Program-made: the position numbers and the translations under genes
Shown: positions 47,101 through 57,828 of the stretch, in pieces
Position numbering within the stretch: the stretch's first letter is position 1
Layout: every line of letters starts with the position of its first letter
Notes under the pieces: generated by a model
Databases searched by the model: none
What the model was told of the DNA's origin: nothing
Seen by the model: only the letters and a program-made list of their open reading frames with translations
Source: Glandiceps talaboti
Taxonomy: Eukaryota > Hemichordata > Enteropneusta > Spengelidae
Direction of reading: 5' to 3'
DNA length: 64,000 nt
NCBI RefSeq assembly: GCF_964340395.1
Contig: NC_135553.1
Coordinates: 24,400,449 to 24,464,448 of the forward strand

Positions 47101-50100
47101 TGATATTATAGTAGGAAATACAAATAATACATTAACATGCCTAGTAGTTCTTTACCTATACTGTACCTTGCATTAACAAGTAAAAGGTAATTTTGTCATA
47201 GTGCCATTTGGTCTTAGAAGTTAGATAACAAAAACTTAAAATCACTCTCGTGTTGACATATCTTTACATGATGACAATGAACTTTTAATATATTCTAGCA
47301 ACGGAGGTCTTGGTTTTACTGCAATAGACACAAACTAAAACCATTGTTGTTCAATATGGTAGATTACACAAGTGGATGATAATAGTGCCTCCGTTGTGCA
47401 TATCTGATCACTCTGTCATCAACATAGTGTAAACACTGGAAATTCCAGAAAAATATACTCTACATCGATCATGGAAGTCATAAAAATGTCACACATTAAA
47501 GCAACGTTCATTCAATAGCTTATAGCAACATGTAGTCATGACAGTTTTAGTTTGTTTCTATCTTAGTAAACAGAGAGACATTGACTGCCAGTATAGTAAA
47601 TCAAAGTAAGCCAAAAAGTAACCAACTAAATGACTCTGTCTCATGTCATGCATCTTCAGAAAACCAATTCTTGATGCATTGATTCTCTCTCTCAGCATAA
47701 GCATTGACAATATCATCGCTGATTACACTTACCTCGATCACTTCTTCTTGTTGCTGCCACTTTTTATTAAACTTATTTTGCTTTTTTGGATCTTGTTGGT
47801 TTTTTGTTGTAATTTTTAATTCCTTGCCAAACACCACATAATCCCATAGTTTTAGCCAATGTAGCAGAGTTCTATTAGTTCCATCGTCACTCAACAAGTC
47901 TGTATAATTTCTGGGAGTGTATTTTTCCACCCATAATGAACTCTTTGTTTTCTCACTCTCTTTTTCATTTTTATCATTCTCTTCTGTGTCTTCAAAGACA
48001 GCATCCAGTTGCCTTTATGGAAATAACACAAAGATTAACGTAAATTATACAACCCATAACACCCAAGTCAAGTGTTTCCATGGATTAATGTAAATAATAC
48101 AACCCATAACACCCAAGTCAAGTGTTTCCATGGATTAATGTAAATTATACAACCCATAACACCCAAGTCAAGTGTTTCCATGGATCAATATATTATACAA
48201 CCCATAACACCCAAGTCAAGTGTTTCCATGGATTAATATAAATTATACAACCCATAACACCCAAATAAAGTGTTTCCATGGATTAATGTAAATTATACAA
48301 CCCATAACACCCAAGTCAAGTGTTTCCATGGATCAATATATTATACAACCCATAACACCCAAGTCAAGTGTTTCCATGGATTAATATAATTATACAATCC
48401 ATAACACCCAAATAAAGTGTTTCTATTGTTTACAAAATTATTTATAGAATTCATATCAAATTTAAAAGTATACTCTTTCAATTGCTTTAATTGTGAATCT
48501 AGTATGTAACTTTTTGAACAGACTCTCAAAGTAAAGTAGATAAAATCTAAACAAGTTTCCCCATTTTTTTACCAGGGTTTCCAACCAATATTATGGTATG
48601 GAAATGTGTTCCTGAGTGTTTTATTGGTTCCCGCCAAATCATGGTACGACAAGGTATGGAAATCAGTGTGATTCACCAGATTACATCACATCTATCAGCA
48701 CATCTATGACCTGGGTACAAATACCTACATACATCCTCTTTCTTCTGAGGAGAGTATTTGCTTGTATAAAAAAACTACAAGTTGGGAAAGACAGGATAAG
48801 CAAAGATATTGTATCCACTGTAACTTATCAAGCAAACACAACAAACTAATTACACTGAGTTCTTGCAATGTCCTCAAATTGGGTTTCCCACTATTTCTAA
48901 AGTGTTCTGAACTTTTAGTAATTTTATGTCAAAAAGAAATGCATTGCATGTTTTCTTTCTTACCGTGTTAGTGTTGCACTTATTCTTTCAGATTCAACAA
49001 GAACTTGTTTCCTCCTCTGCCAAGAAATATACATTCAAGATAAATAAAAAATAAATTTTAGAAAAACAAAAACTGATCTTTTTTATGAATATTTTTTCCA
49101 AAAAAAAGAAAAGAATTATTATTCTAACAGATGGATATGAAAGATGTTTTAAAGGAACGCTATACCGTATACATCTCAACTATCACAGATATGTTTCTGA
49201 ACAGCACTCCTAGTGGCCAAACTATACAATCTTTTGTTTTTTTCTGATAACTGGAATATGGCATAGTATAAATCGATTCCTTTAAGTCAAGTTGTACATG
49301 TACTGTACCAGTGATACACTTCAGAGTGAACTACCTAAAACATCTCACACACTACAAATATTGTAAACTGATAGGTCAATGTATATGTTTAAAGGACAAT
49401 GTCGGATTTGACTAAAATTTGGGTATGTCAAACAGTTGTAAATAGTAATCCAAAAATGTAAAATTTGAATATTTAGATATTATTCTCCAATATTTTCTTC
49501 ATTCAGCCAAGGACAATACGAGTGACTTAAGGGGCCTTGTCACTATTCATCTAGCAACTAATACATGTGTAAGTGACAAATTCTTAGGTCACGAGTATTT
49601 TAAAGTTCAATAAAAAAAATATTAGGAAATAATATAATTATACCACCTCAAACATAATTTATAATTTATTAAATATTAGGAAAAATAATGGAGATTTGGA
49701 ACATTTTGACCTATATTTTGAGCACCACAAAACTAGTAACATGTAGACAAGGGTTGTTGTAACATAGAACAACCTGGGTATATAATCCATATTTTCTGTT
49801 CAAAGACAATAACTTGGCTTCTGCATAGAATAATGGTATTTAATCAAGTACCCATGTGGCCAGCATTAGTTCTTTCCCAATTTTTTTACTCCAATTTAAA
49901 ATAAACAATAATTTTTTTCAGTGCAACATGATAAAATTTATAATCTGACCGTACCTCATCTTCTACTTGTTCCTTCAAATCATAGATTGGTGTTGACAAA
50001 AGTTGAAATGAACTTTGACCTCCAAGTACATCCTTGTACTGACACTTCTAAAATTAAAAATTACAAAAAAAAATTGTAGTCAAACATAAAATTGAGATGG

Positions 50101-52993
50101 AATTGATTCTATGATACCTTAAAAATAAGGAAACTTAGAGAATAACATTTGCCACATTTGTACCATGTATTGATTAAATTAGATACAATTGGCAATTTTC
50201 GACATTCAAAATTTCTTTCCCCAGCTTATGAATACCAAAATCTGAATATTATTATCATTTAACTTTCACTTCTAATTAAACTCACTTGTGATATTGTAGT
50301 CTTTGATATTGACAAAAAATTTAATAAAAAATTTCCCTTTTTATCAAATCTCAAAACCACCCAAAACATGAAGAATTTAGTTTTTAACTTGCTTTCATGA
50401 GACTTGAAGCCGTTTCACATTTTACCCAAGAATGAGGAAAGCCATGAACACAACGAGTAACACCTACTTGAGTTTTCCTGTCATTTTACCTGATTTCCCA
50501 ACCAAAATTATATAAATATGTATGCCAGTTTTACTGGATTTCCCCCTCTCTGTTACAGGGGTTGCAAGACCTCAGCAAAACCACTGGAAATAAAATAATA
50601 TCATTATATACTATATAGATGTAATTACATCCAAGCTTGTTACCTTTGTCTTGCGTATTGTGTCAATGTCTTCTTTCATTCTGATGTAGCGTCTCTGTCC
50701 ATCATAGCCAGTCACCGTCATAAACGGACAGTTTGGTTCCCTTGTTAACAGACAACTTTGATGCTTTGACAACTTCTTGTCAACCAAATCAACATTTACA
50801 CTTCCTTGCCCAATGACATTGAACTCGTCAATTTTTGGTGCTCTATAGTGTTGTATTTTTCTCATCAATATCTCATCAGCATCTGGAGAAGGTGGTGGTG
50901 TAATCTCAAAATCATTGTCTTGGGGCTGAGGTTCCGGTGTTCTTTCTCTCTTTTCTCGTATTCTGGGTTTCTTTCTTCTAGGTGCTGTGAAGGACAGAGG
51001 TCAGTTTTAGAACCGTAAAACATCATGGATTATATACTCTGATAAAACCTAAAGGCCAAGTTTGGATATGGATTAATATTTAGTTCTGAAATAAAGTTCA
51101 GATTAGGATTAAAATTTAGGCGTGAGAACAGTTGTCTGGCAGAGCTGTACAGTACTATATATAGACAAACTTGGTTCTGAACAAAAGGATAATCCTATGT
51201 AATCCTGACACTAAATATCCCTAAAGCAAGAACCTGGGATTGAAACCCTGGCCTTTAATGGGGTACAGGCAAGGTTTCTTGCATTAGTGTTATCAGTGGA
51301 TTACATTGATTACACATTATTTTGTACTGTATCAAGATAGTCTATAGCCTGGTCTGCCAGACAACTGTTTCTCACATCTAAAGTTTAATCCAAATTTCAA
51401 CTTTTGACCAGAATAAGGGTCTCGTCATGACGCAACACCATTTTCCCATGTTCCAGCTGGCACCCTCTGATGTCATACGCCAATGTTGGTTTTTCATCCA
51501 ATCTGGCCCTAATTGTATACTTCATAAGACTACAACTGCCCTTATTTTCATATGACAAAATTGGAATACATTAACTTACATGGTAAAGGTGCATCAATGA
51601 CAAGTTCACCATCACTGTCAGATAGTGGATCATAACCTTCATCTTTATCACGTTTCCTAGACTTCCGATCTTCAAAATGTTTTATCCCAGTAGGAGTATC
51701 CCCAAGATTGTTGTGTCTTCTAACATCGTTGGCTTTCAGTGTTGCCGTATCATTTTTGACCTCAGGTGGACTGATGACTCCATTGACCGCTGACCCCAAG
51801 TCAGGTGACTCTAAGCTTGTCATCACCGGCAGTGGTGAATCCTCCATACATGGCTTTGTATTTGTATGTTTTGGGGTTGTGAAATGCAGTGTCTTTTTAG
51901 AAAGAGAAGGAGCACTTGGAGGTGGGATATCAATATCTGCAATGAAAATAATGTATAGAAATGTTAAATATAGCTTTCTGGTGAAATAGAATGATCATTC
52001 TAACATCTTTTCTTTTAGAAAATTATTTTCCGCTAAAAGTAAAAGTCTTTCAATGTACTGCACAGGACACTTTGCTATTAGTAATTGTAGTGTGTGTTGA
52101 GTATAGACTAGTTCCTATACTGTATCATTACGATTTATACCTTCATTCACAGTACAGTCAAAACTGTTGCTCTACATGCTCTAGAAGTCCTGAGATGAAT
52201 GAGATGCAATTTAAAATTCATCCACAGCCATCCACACAGTCATTAACATCATGTCTTTGGTAATCAATCACAAAATTCTAACCAATAACACAGTCCCTCA
52301 TAAAGTAAGTGTTTATTGGGGAACTTATGTAATGTCCAAATATGGTATATTTGTCAGCTCAGGATACTTATACACTGTTACTGTCACTATCACAGCTGGG
52401 GTTCATGGTTACTGATTAGATGAACAACTTTCTGTGTCAATCGAGGAGACTTTGACCAGCCTGTGGTTTAGATCACAGTTGGCAACCAGACTATGAGTAT
52501 AACTATAAAGATATATTAGTATTAGTTACTCTCTGTAACAAAGTTTTATAATCAGTCCAACTATAGTACAACACACCAAAAAATTGGAAACAGTAAATAA
52601 ATTATAAATAAATATTTGAAGTGTGGAGACAAGGAATGTAAACTCAATATACAGTTTGGTAAATGTTTTCATGTCATATTTGTAGACTGTGCTAGTAGTA
52701 GTACTGTGTTGATATATTTCAGTGTCCAGTATTCTAAGTTGAACCATACACACAAAGTTGCCCCCAAAACTACAAGTGGGCTTCTTTGAGTATACAGCTG
52801 CTACGAGTTTACACATTATGTTATTATGACCATCTTATGATTTAATGACAGCAGAATTCAGCTGCTTATAACTTATATAAGTTGTAGAAAAATACCGACC
52901 TTCCTCCATTTCATTCATAAGTTCAAGTTCGTCAGCATACTGCTGTTCAAAGTCATCATATTCGTCCATGAGTCCTGGATCGAAGTTAGCCAT
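33785..52993 (-). CDS. CHTF18: CHTF18, large subunit of the alternative CTF18-RFC clamp loader, 22 exons
   Basis: Exons (minus order, high to low): 52993-52900, 51936-51580, 50984-50644, 50047-49955, 49016-48964, 48012-47733, 46582-46452, 45568-45445, 45033-44891, 44205-44112, 43624-43526, 42978-42851, 42037-41886, 41297-41245, 40589-40419, 39651-39502, 38510-38380, 37736-37652, 36529-36471, 35234-34982, 34853-34796, 33915-33785. Every junction is GT-AG, phases close, and the product is 1059 aa (human about 975). Order: acidic N-terminus, [17 protein letters not shown] (AAA+ entry), Walker A GPPGLGKT (about 423-430), Walker B LIIDEID (Asp484-Glu485), sensor [23 protein letters not shown]-fold helices, then the conserved FFGRII and [11 protein letters not shown] tail that in the family binds DSCC1-CHTF8. 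It acts in the nucleus in PCNA loading and sister-chromatid cohesion. A 42-bp coding repeat lengthens the C-terminal linker. Confidence 0.95.
34006..34440. repeat. Intronic minisatellite, about 60-bp unit, in the last CHTF18 intron
   Basis: Around seven copies of tagttgccaWggtgacagat, ttgacatRgccRatagYaac and taStttgcatgacacatata. Three minus-strand frames are open across it and encode Cys/His-rich pseudo-repeats (CQICHxGNY). The CHTF18 exons flank it at 34796 and 33915, so these are not exons. Confidence 0.9.
35033..35198 (-). repeat. Coding minisatellite (42 bp, about 4 units) inside CHTF18 exon 20
   Basis: The unit encodes [14 protein letters not shown] four times, with variants ([12 protein letters not shown] at one end, AVPRH at the other). 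It preserves frame because 42 is a multiple of 3. It lies in the linker between the RxxE helix ([12 protein letters not shown]) and FFGRII, a region that is variable and disordered in the family. Confidence 0.9.
35278..35590. repeat. Dispersed repeat family A, copy in CHTF18 intron
   Basis: Blocks ttccccaacattttt, ttcaaccaaggaaaatgcaa, gtgacctaaggggcc, cagaaccagtgac and ataatccatattttctgttc match 46620-46990 and 49470-49830. The second hairpin arm present in those copies is missing here. Confidence 0.6.
36060..36440. repeat. Dispersed repeat family C, copy 2
   Basis: Counterpart of 3781-4120: cgcctcggggccaatttcca, tctccaaactttgcc, ttcaaggaaata, gcagccatgttggat and tttctgaggcac in the same order, within a CHTF18 intron. 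Confidence 0.5.
36765..37062. repeat. Intronic minisatellite, about 61-bp unit, 5 copies
   Basis: Units of cacccaataacctgattaca, accatgacgttattcaaatg and aagtcattatgtaaatgta repeat with small differences in a CHTF18 intron. Confidence 0.9.
37200..37440. mobile_element. Hairpin MITE in CHTF18 intron, about 240 bp
   Basis: The left arm (tatataaaggttat, taccacaagcaggaaatgtt, acc..gtccaaata, gtctagact.gat, cttcagtggactg) is complementary to the right arm (cagtccactgaag, gagtctagac, aaatatttggg, gtaacatttcctgcttgtgg, ataacctttatata). The loop is about 70 bp. Confidence 0.8.
37845..38252. repeat. CA-rich compound microsatellite in CHTF18 intron
   Basis: Alternating (CA)n, aaacactcacacaca-type units of about 30 bp, a pure (CA) run near 38010-38070, and (TGCACG)-like repeats near 38205-38230. 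Confidence 0.9.
38720..38960. repeat. Dispersed repeat family E, copy 2
   Basis: Same ordered blocks as 1090-1275 (catacctgtatgcaaatg, ttgttccttgaacatgaaat, aatagtatcagaacccc). Confidence 0.45.
40076..40335. mobile_element. MITE family D, copy 2 (260 bp)
   Basis: Ends ctacgatacacacaaatct and tagtttgtgtctatcttag. Internal blocks (attgttgttcaatatgg, cacaagtggg, gcctcc, aaaataccaccctacc, atgtccatta) match 20675-20954 and 47320-47566. It lies in a CHTF18 intron, ending 84 bp from the exon at 40419. Confidence 0.7.
41090..41212. repeat. CA-rich microsatellite in CHTF18 intron
   Basis: Interrupted (CA)n with taca and aaac variants. It ends 33 bp downstream, in gene order, of the exon ending at 41245. 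Confidence 0.9.
42056..42113 (-). repeat. (CTTGT)n pentanucleotide repeat next to a CHTF18 acceptor
   Basis: About eleven gacaa units on the plus strand read as pyrimidine-rich cttgt on the transcript strand. The array starts 18 bp upstream of the 3' splice site at 42038, so it overlaps the polypyrimidine and branch-point zone. Confidence 0.9.
42957..43145 (-). repeat. Tandem copies of the CHTF18 exon 12 acceptor edge
   Basis: Plus-strand units beginning gYgaccacttacaaa…cacaaacacagacat and then tttgtttactgtatctatct recur about every 60-65 bp (about three copies). The first spans the true acceptor and the first ~20 exon bases (exon starts 42978); the others are intronic and carry altered AG sites. 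Confidence 0.8.
43471..43495 (+). repeat. Uninterrupted G25 homopolymer in CHTF18 intron
   Basis: Twenty-five consecutive G on the plus strand, preceded by further G-rich sequence near 43407-43418. The intron RNA would carry C25 because the gene is on the minus strand. Confidence 0.9.
43590..44035 (-). repeat. Tandem copies of the CHTF18 exon 11 acceptor edge
   Basis: Plus-strand unit ggtctgtctatcaacagttg, ttcctggtaatctgaattat, acatatatgctaattaagt and aagaa occurs about five times. The first copy spans the real acceptor (43625) and about 38 exon bases. The others fill the intron up to 44111 and keep the ttcag|att acceptor sequence. Confidence 0.85.
46620..46990. mobile_element. Dispersed repeat family A, fullest copy, with internal hairpin
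   Basis: The first 150 bp form inverted arms (ttattccccaatattgttct, ttattcaaccaaggaaaata against tattttcc.actgaatgaag and aaatattggagaataa). A 3' portion with cagaaccagtgatgta, gtcatgacgtagaatgacc and attccacatttttttgttc follows. A second hairpin-bearing copy is at 49470-49830. Confidence 0.65.
47320..47566. mobile_element. MITE family D, copy 3
   Basis: Ends caatagacacaaactaaaac and gttttagtttgtttctatct, complementary over about 17 bp. Internal blocks are shared with the other two copies. Confidence 0.7.
48025..48420. repeat. Intronic minisatellite, about 50-bp unit, 8 copies
   Basis: Units tacaacccataacacccaag, tcaagtgtttccatggatta and atgtaaatta repeat directly upstream (in gene order) of the acceptor of CHTF18 exon 6 (exon starts 48012). 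Confidence 0.9.
49470..49830. mobile_element. Dispersed repeat family A, copy with hairpin
   Basis: Blocks tattattctccaatattttc, ttcattcagccaagg, gtgacttaaggggccttgtc, ttaggtcacgagtatttt, gaacaacctgggtatataat and ccatattttctgttc correspond to 46620-46990 and 35278-35590. CHTF18 intron. Confidence 0.6.
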
Positions 52994-53328
52994 TTTTGTG
53001 ATCTTCTCCGTAAATCAAGAAAGCAACTTGCAAAGCTTACACGAAAACACCGACAACAACTTTGAAAATCACTAGAAAATGGCTCTGCGACATCTTTAGA
53101 AATTTCCCGCGAAAGCATTGAGCATGCGTAGAATACTTATACCGGAAGTTGTATTCACCGGAAGTAAATACGGCGTGTTCGGCTGGAAGACTTGCAACTA
53201 TAAACAGAAGCATCTGCTCCTCATGTGAGTTGAGTTAGGAAAGAAGAGGGTTTACTTTTGAACATGCTGGAGTCATTCACAACTGAATTGAAGTCCATAC
53301 TTTGAAAGTTTGACATGATCTGGTAAGC
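52994..53328. promoter_or_regulatory. Bidirectional CHTF18/RPUSD1 promoter with E2F and tandem ETS sites
   Basis: The start codons of two divergent genes are 335 bp apart. The gap holds a perfect palindromic E2F consensus TTTCCCGCGAAA (53103-53114), an NRF1-like GCATGCG (53122-53128), and two ETS/GABP sites CCGGAAGT (53142-53149 and 53158-53165) spaced 16 bp. These site types are typical of TATA-less housekeeping bidirectional promoters, and no TATA box is evident. E2F fits S-phase expression of CHTF18. Both 5' UTRs must lie in this interval unless non-coding exons exist. Confidence 0.75.
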
Positions 53329-56300
53329 ATGGAAACAGAAGCGACCCTGGATGACATTTCAGTTTTATACAAAAGCGAGAATTACGTGATTGTCAACAAA
53401 CATTATGATGTAATGATTAATCACCAAGATCCAAATCATGACGTCACAGTGAGTAACCAGTTAAAAAGATTACATCCTGAACTTGCAGACACCACAGTGG
53501 TACATGATTTCAGGTATGTCAATCCATAGACCCTCCATGCATGAGTCTACTGGTCAATCCACAGGGAGCTCAGGCTCAGTTTTGTTTGCAAATACAAATA
53601 AACAAGTAAACAAACACAAACAAACAAGTAAACCAACAAACAAACATAAACAAATAAACTGATTATTACATGAATAAACAAACAAACACTACCCCCCCAA
53701 AAAAAAAAAAAAAATGGAGACTCCATTGGTGACTGTTTTGGAGGGGTAGTTTGTTTGTTTGTTGTTGTTTATTCATGTAGTAATCAGTTTATTTGTTTAT
53801 GTGTTTGTTTGTTTGTTTGTTTGTTTGTTTGTTTGTTTACTTGTTTATTTGTATTTGTAAACAAAACTGAGCCTGAGATCCATGTGGTCAACCTCATCAT
53901 GGATGTATTAGTGGATGTATTCTCCCCCAATACATCCATGATCTGATTAAAATCTGATATGGTGAAAGCGGCTTTATTTCTTTATTTACCTCTATTTCCA
54001 TCTCTTTTTTGTCAATTTTTTTTCAATTTTTGTTCTGGGTGTGATCACTGAACATAACATCCCACTGCTGCCACCAATGTTAAGAGTTAGAACAAAGCAC
54101 CAGAACTCAAGAGTTGTCAGAAACCTTGATCTACTTGTGTAATCAGTATGATACACTACTTTCACCCCCAGAACAACAAAACAAAAAAGAACAACAAATA
54201 AGTGAACAAATAGGGGTACATAAAAAATCAAGCCGTTTTCACCACATCAGATTTTAATTAGATTAGTAAACTGTTGTCCTGCTTGCAGACGATTCTAACA
54301 GTCCCTTTCATTTAGGGATAATGTCAGTATTGAGTCCTGTACTCTATCTGCTGGCAGGACTATGTAAACTGCTGCATCAGTGCATGTTACTTAAAAAATA
54401 CTGTCTAGCAGAATGCACCTCACTTAAAGTACTGAAAGTTTCCGAATGGCAAAAGTCCTTGGGTAAAATTTGAACCATAATTTTACCCAGTCAACCCAGG
54501 GGACATGGTAGGAAATACATTGCAATGACAAGTCATGAATGTATTTTCATACAGTATTTTTCCACACTGCTCAAAGTGCCCCCAGACCTTTAGTGACACA
54601 GTTGCCCTATATACTTCCTCAACACTCTGGGAATGCATGTAATTGCATAAAAGTAAGATTCATGACAGAAAATGTAATGCACTCCATGCACAGTTGGGGA
54701 AAGCTCCATGTAAAAATACAGCATGCGCATCCAATGACCAAGAGAAAGCAAAGCAAGTTCCCAGTTTGCATTTAATTTATTAGGTATAGATTGCATTATA
54801 CTTTGTGCAGTCTACCAGTGGCTTTTTATCTGGCACATTCTTCATCAGAATATTTTATTCATTTAAATGCCTGCACATATGAGAAAACAGAATTAATAGT
54901 TCCACTTTTTTGTAAACAACTTGCTTAGTCATGTTCTACATGAGATTGAGAGATTGTCTTTAATTTAAAACTCTCAAATGAATGAGTTCATACTTGTGTA
55001 TGAGAAAAAAAAGGGGAGAAAAAGTTATTATGCATTCTTCAAACAAGTTTGGGTCCTTATTCAATTATTTCATAAGGTTAATATACATTTATTTCCAGGC
55101 TATGAGGGCACTAGTAGACATCTATAACCACAAGGGTTGTCAGCAACTATTTCCTGAGGCTACAGTTCCAGAGTTAAAGCTGGCTGCAAGCCGAGGGAAA
55201 GTGTTCCTACATAACAGCACAGGGGAGGGATAATTTAATATGACATCTACTAGTGCCCAAGTAAGTCCAGGCAATATTGTTTTTCACATTCTCAGACAAA
55301 TATCCTTTCCATAGTCAAAGCAAATCATCGGTAGAACAGGCTACATGAATAGTGCCCTATGGAAAATAGAATGTGACTAGTGTCTCACTTTATGTAAATT
55401 GAGGTCACTAATCCATACCATGTGACACGAGCTAAGCCAATCACTGAAGACTATGAAAGTGATGTGTTATAACATCAGTTATTCTATGTCTATTATTTTC
55501 TAAGGTTTGTTCATCAATTGGATTATTCAACCAGTGGTGTACTGTGTCTGGCTTTAAACAAATCAGCCTGTGCTGTAGCTACAAAGTTATTCCAAGAAAG
55601 ACTAGTACACAAGGAGTATGTGGCACTGGTAGGTTCATCACTATTAACGTAGAGTCTATAATGCAGGACAGTACAATATAGTTACTTTGGAATGGTAAAT
55701 TGGAAATGAATGCAACTTTTCAATCCATCTGCTACGGACCTTGATCATGCAATGATTTTAGCCACCAACATCAGACAAAGAAGACTCATCATTAACAGAG
55801 ACCAAGGATACCAACTACCATCAATTTATGGTCATATTATTCCGCCAGTCCAGAGAGAAACATCAATGCTGAATAATTAAATCATTGTGTAATCAAAGTC
55901 TGTAGTAGATAAATAGAAACAACGCATTCGTTTCCAATTTATCATTCCAAAGTAACTATATTGTACTCTCTTATTGATTCTTGGAATCCATGAACAATAT
56001 CCTCTCCACTCTATAATGCACTTTTATTGCTACAGTAAATATATATATTAGTTCTATGAGATACAGTCAATGTATATATTAGTTCTATGAAATCATGTTT
56101 TCATTGTAAATGTCACTGGAGAACTTCTGCATATTGTCATCCAGGTCAGTAAAATACCAAAATATTTTGTAACTTTGGTATCGCATTTTTGTCCAGGTCA
56201 GAGGTCATATTGATAAAGACTTCATAGAAGTAGAAAAAGAAGTTGCTGAGAATCTAGAAGATGGATGCAGTCACATGATGTGTGTACCAAATGAGTCTTC

Positions 56301-57828
56301 CCAACTCTACAGTAACAAGAAATCTGCTTTAACTCACCTCCAGGTCCAACATAGAGGGCGCTATGATGGTAAACCTGCTACCAAAGTCCTATTATTTCCT
56401 AAAACAGGTAATATTCTTCAGTGCAGCACTAGAGTTCTCAGCATGTATTTGGTAATACATCAGTGGTGTATCACTACCTTTGTTATTTGATTGTGTATGT
56501 AGTCTTTTCTGTTCATTCTACTTGGTGTAGTCATAGTTTGTTCAAGTTTTAGGTTGACAAAACAATATTTATGTTAAACAGAATGGAATTAATTTTTCTT
56601 CAACTGTAATAAACGGAAAGTCCAATCAGACATATTTCTGTCTTTAGTACACTTGTATTGATTACTGCTATCAACTTAAAGAAAAAGTCCAGTCAGACTT
56701 ATTTCTGTATTGATTACTGCTATCAACTTAAAGAAAAAGTCCAGTCAGACTTATTTCTATCTTTAGTACACTTGTATTGATTACTGCTATCAGCTTAAAG
56801 AAAAAGTCCAGTCAGACTTATTTCTGCTTTAGTACACTTGTACTGATTACTGCTATCAACTTAACTTACGTATGATTTTGGGTGATAAAATAGTGCCTCG
56901 GTAACTTACTCAACTTTTAAAATCTTGTAATGAAGCCCTCCTGCTCAAGACATGCCTTAGGCTATTTTGGGGATTTTGAAGGATATGTAGGAAAACCTCT
57001 GTTGATCATGTGATGAATACCCACATCTCTATATCTTAATATATACAGTGTAGTAAAGGCACAAATATGCCTGACTTGGGTTTTCCTTTGATTTAAAATA
57101 GTTATGAATGTATTTAGCAAGATCAGAGGTTATTTGATGCATCACAGTAATAATATCACAGTGTAATTTCCTCCCATATGTTATGAATATTTCGAAAAGT
57201 TTTAAGTTGATCTAGAAATTTAAAGACCCCATAATCATAATTTTTGCGTGTTATAAAAATGTAAAGAGAAAGGCCATCTCAGATTAGGATTAAAAGGGTT
57301 TGTGAGAAAATTGGTTGTCTGGGAGAACTATCGAAAAAAATAGTCTTTAAAGGCCAGGGTTTCAATCCCAGGTTCTCACATTAGTGTTATCTTCCATGAG
57401 GATTACATAGGATTATTCTTTTGTTGTGGACCAACAAGCTCTGCCAAACAACTTTCTTTCATAACTAAATTTTAACCCTTTCTCTAAGCGGGCCAACAAA
57501 AACTACATCAATCTAATCATTATGGATTGACATGATCACACAGCATTAATCCAAGAATCCAGGATTGAATTACAAATCTTTCTACTGTGTGTTACTACTT
57601 TGTATTGCAGGTAGAAGACATCAGCTGCGAGTACACTGTAGTTCTATTGGTCACACTATCATAGGAGACTACACATACAGTCTGAGACAAGATACAGAAC
57701 CTTATCGTATGATGTTACATGCACATAGGATTATCATTCCAATACCTAATGAGCATATCGATGTCACAGCACCAGATCCATTCATGCCAGAAATTGACCC
57801 CAAATGGCAGCCGCTTGCAGCAAGTTGA
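53329..57828 (+). CDS. RPUSD1: RPUSD1-type RluA-family pseudouridine synthase, 4 exons
   Basis: Exons 53329-53513, 55505-55628, 56197-56407, 57611-57828, all GT-AG and in phase, give 245 aa. Human RPUSD1 is longer (about 312) through a C-terminal tail missing here. Motifs: VIVNKHYDV (N-terminal RluA motif), catalytic loop HQLDYSTSG with the active-site Asp at 55521-55523, KEYVALVRGHI, then GRRHQLRVHCSSIGHTIIGD and RMMLHAHRI. HQLD instead of HRLD is, as I recall, shared by vertebrate RPUSD1. The family isomerises uridine to pseudouridine in RNA; the targets of this paralogue are uncertain. Start 53329 opens the frame with a purine at -3. Divergent partner: CHTF18. Confidence 0.92.
53569..53877. 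mobile_element. Fold-back element built of (AAAC)n/(GTTT)n in RPUSD1 intron 1
   Basis: The left arm ctcaggctcagttttgttt… with caaacaaacaagtaaac and gattattacatgaataaac is complementary to the right arm gtttattcatgtagtaatc…gtttgtttac…aaaactgagcctgag. The centre is a C7/A-run near 53694-53712. Confidence 0.75.
53946..54258. mobile_element. Second hairpin element in RPUSD1 intron 1
   Basis: Outer arms attaaaatctgatatggtga + aagcggctt pair with aagccgttttcaccacatca + gattttaat. Partial complementarity continues inward (tgttctgggtg with cacccccagaaca). About 313 bp. Confidence 0.75.
55106..55258. repeat. 153-bp unit with 13-bp terminal inverted repeats, containing an open frame
   Basis: GGGCACTAGTAGA (55106-55118) and TCTACTAGTGCCC (55246-55258) are exact complements. 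An acceptor-like ttatttccag precedes at 55090-55099. The frame from there reads AMRALVDIYNHKGCQQLF and VPELKLAASRGKVFLHNST before a stop at 55231-55233. It is not needed to join RPUSD1 exons 1 and 2 and has no family counterpart. It may be a MITE remnant or a poison exon. Confidence 0.5.
56625..56862. repeat. Intronic tandem repeat, about 68-bp unit, in RPUSD1 intron 3
   Basis: Units of cagtcagacttatttctgtc, tttagtacacttgtattgat and tactgctatcaacttaaaga + aaaagtc repeat about four times, one lacking an internal segment. Confidence 0.85.
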
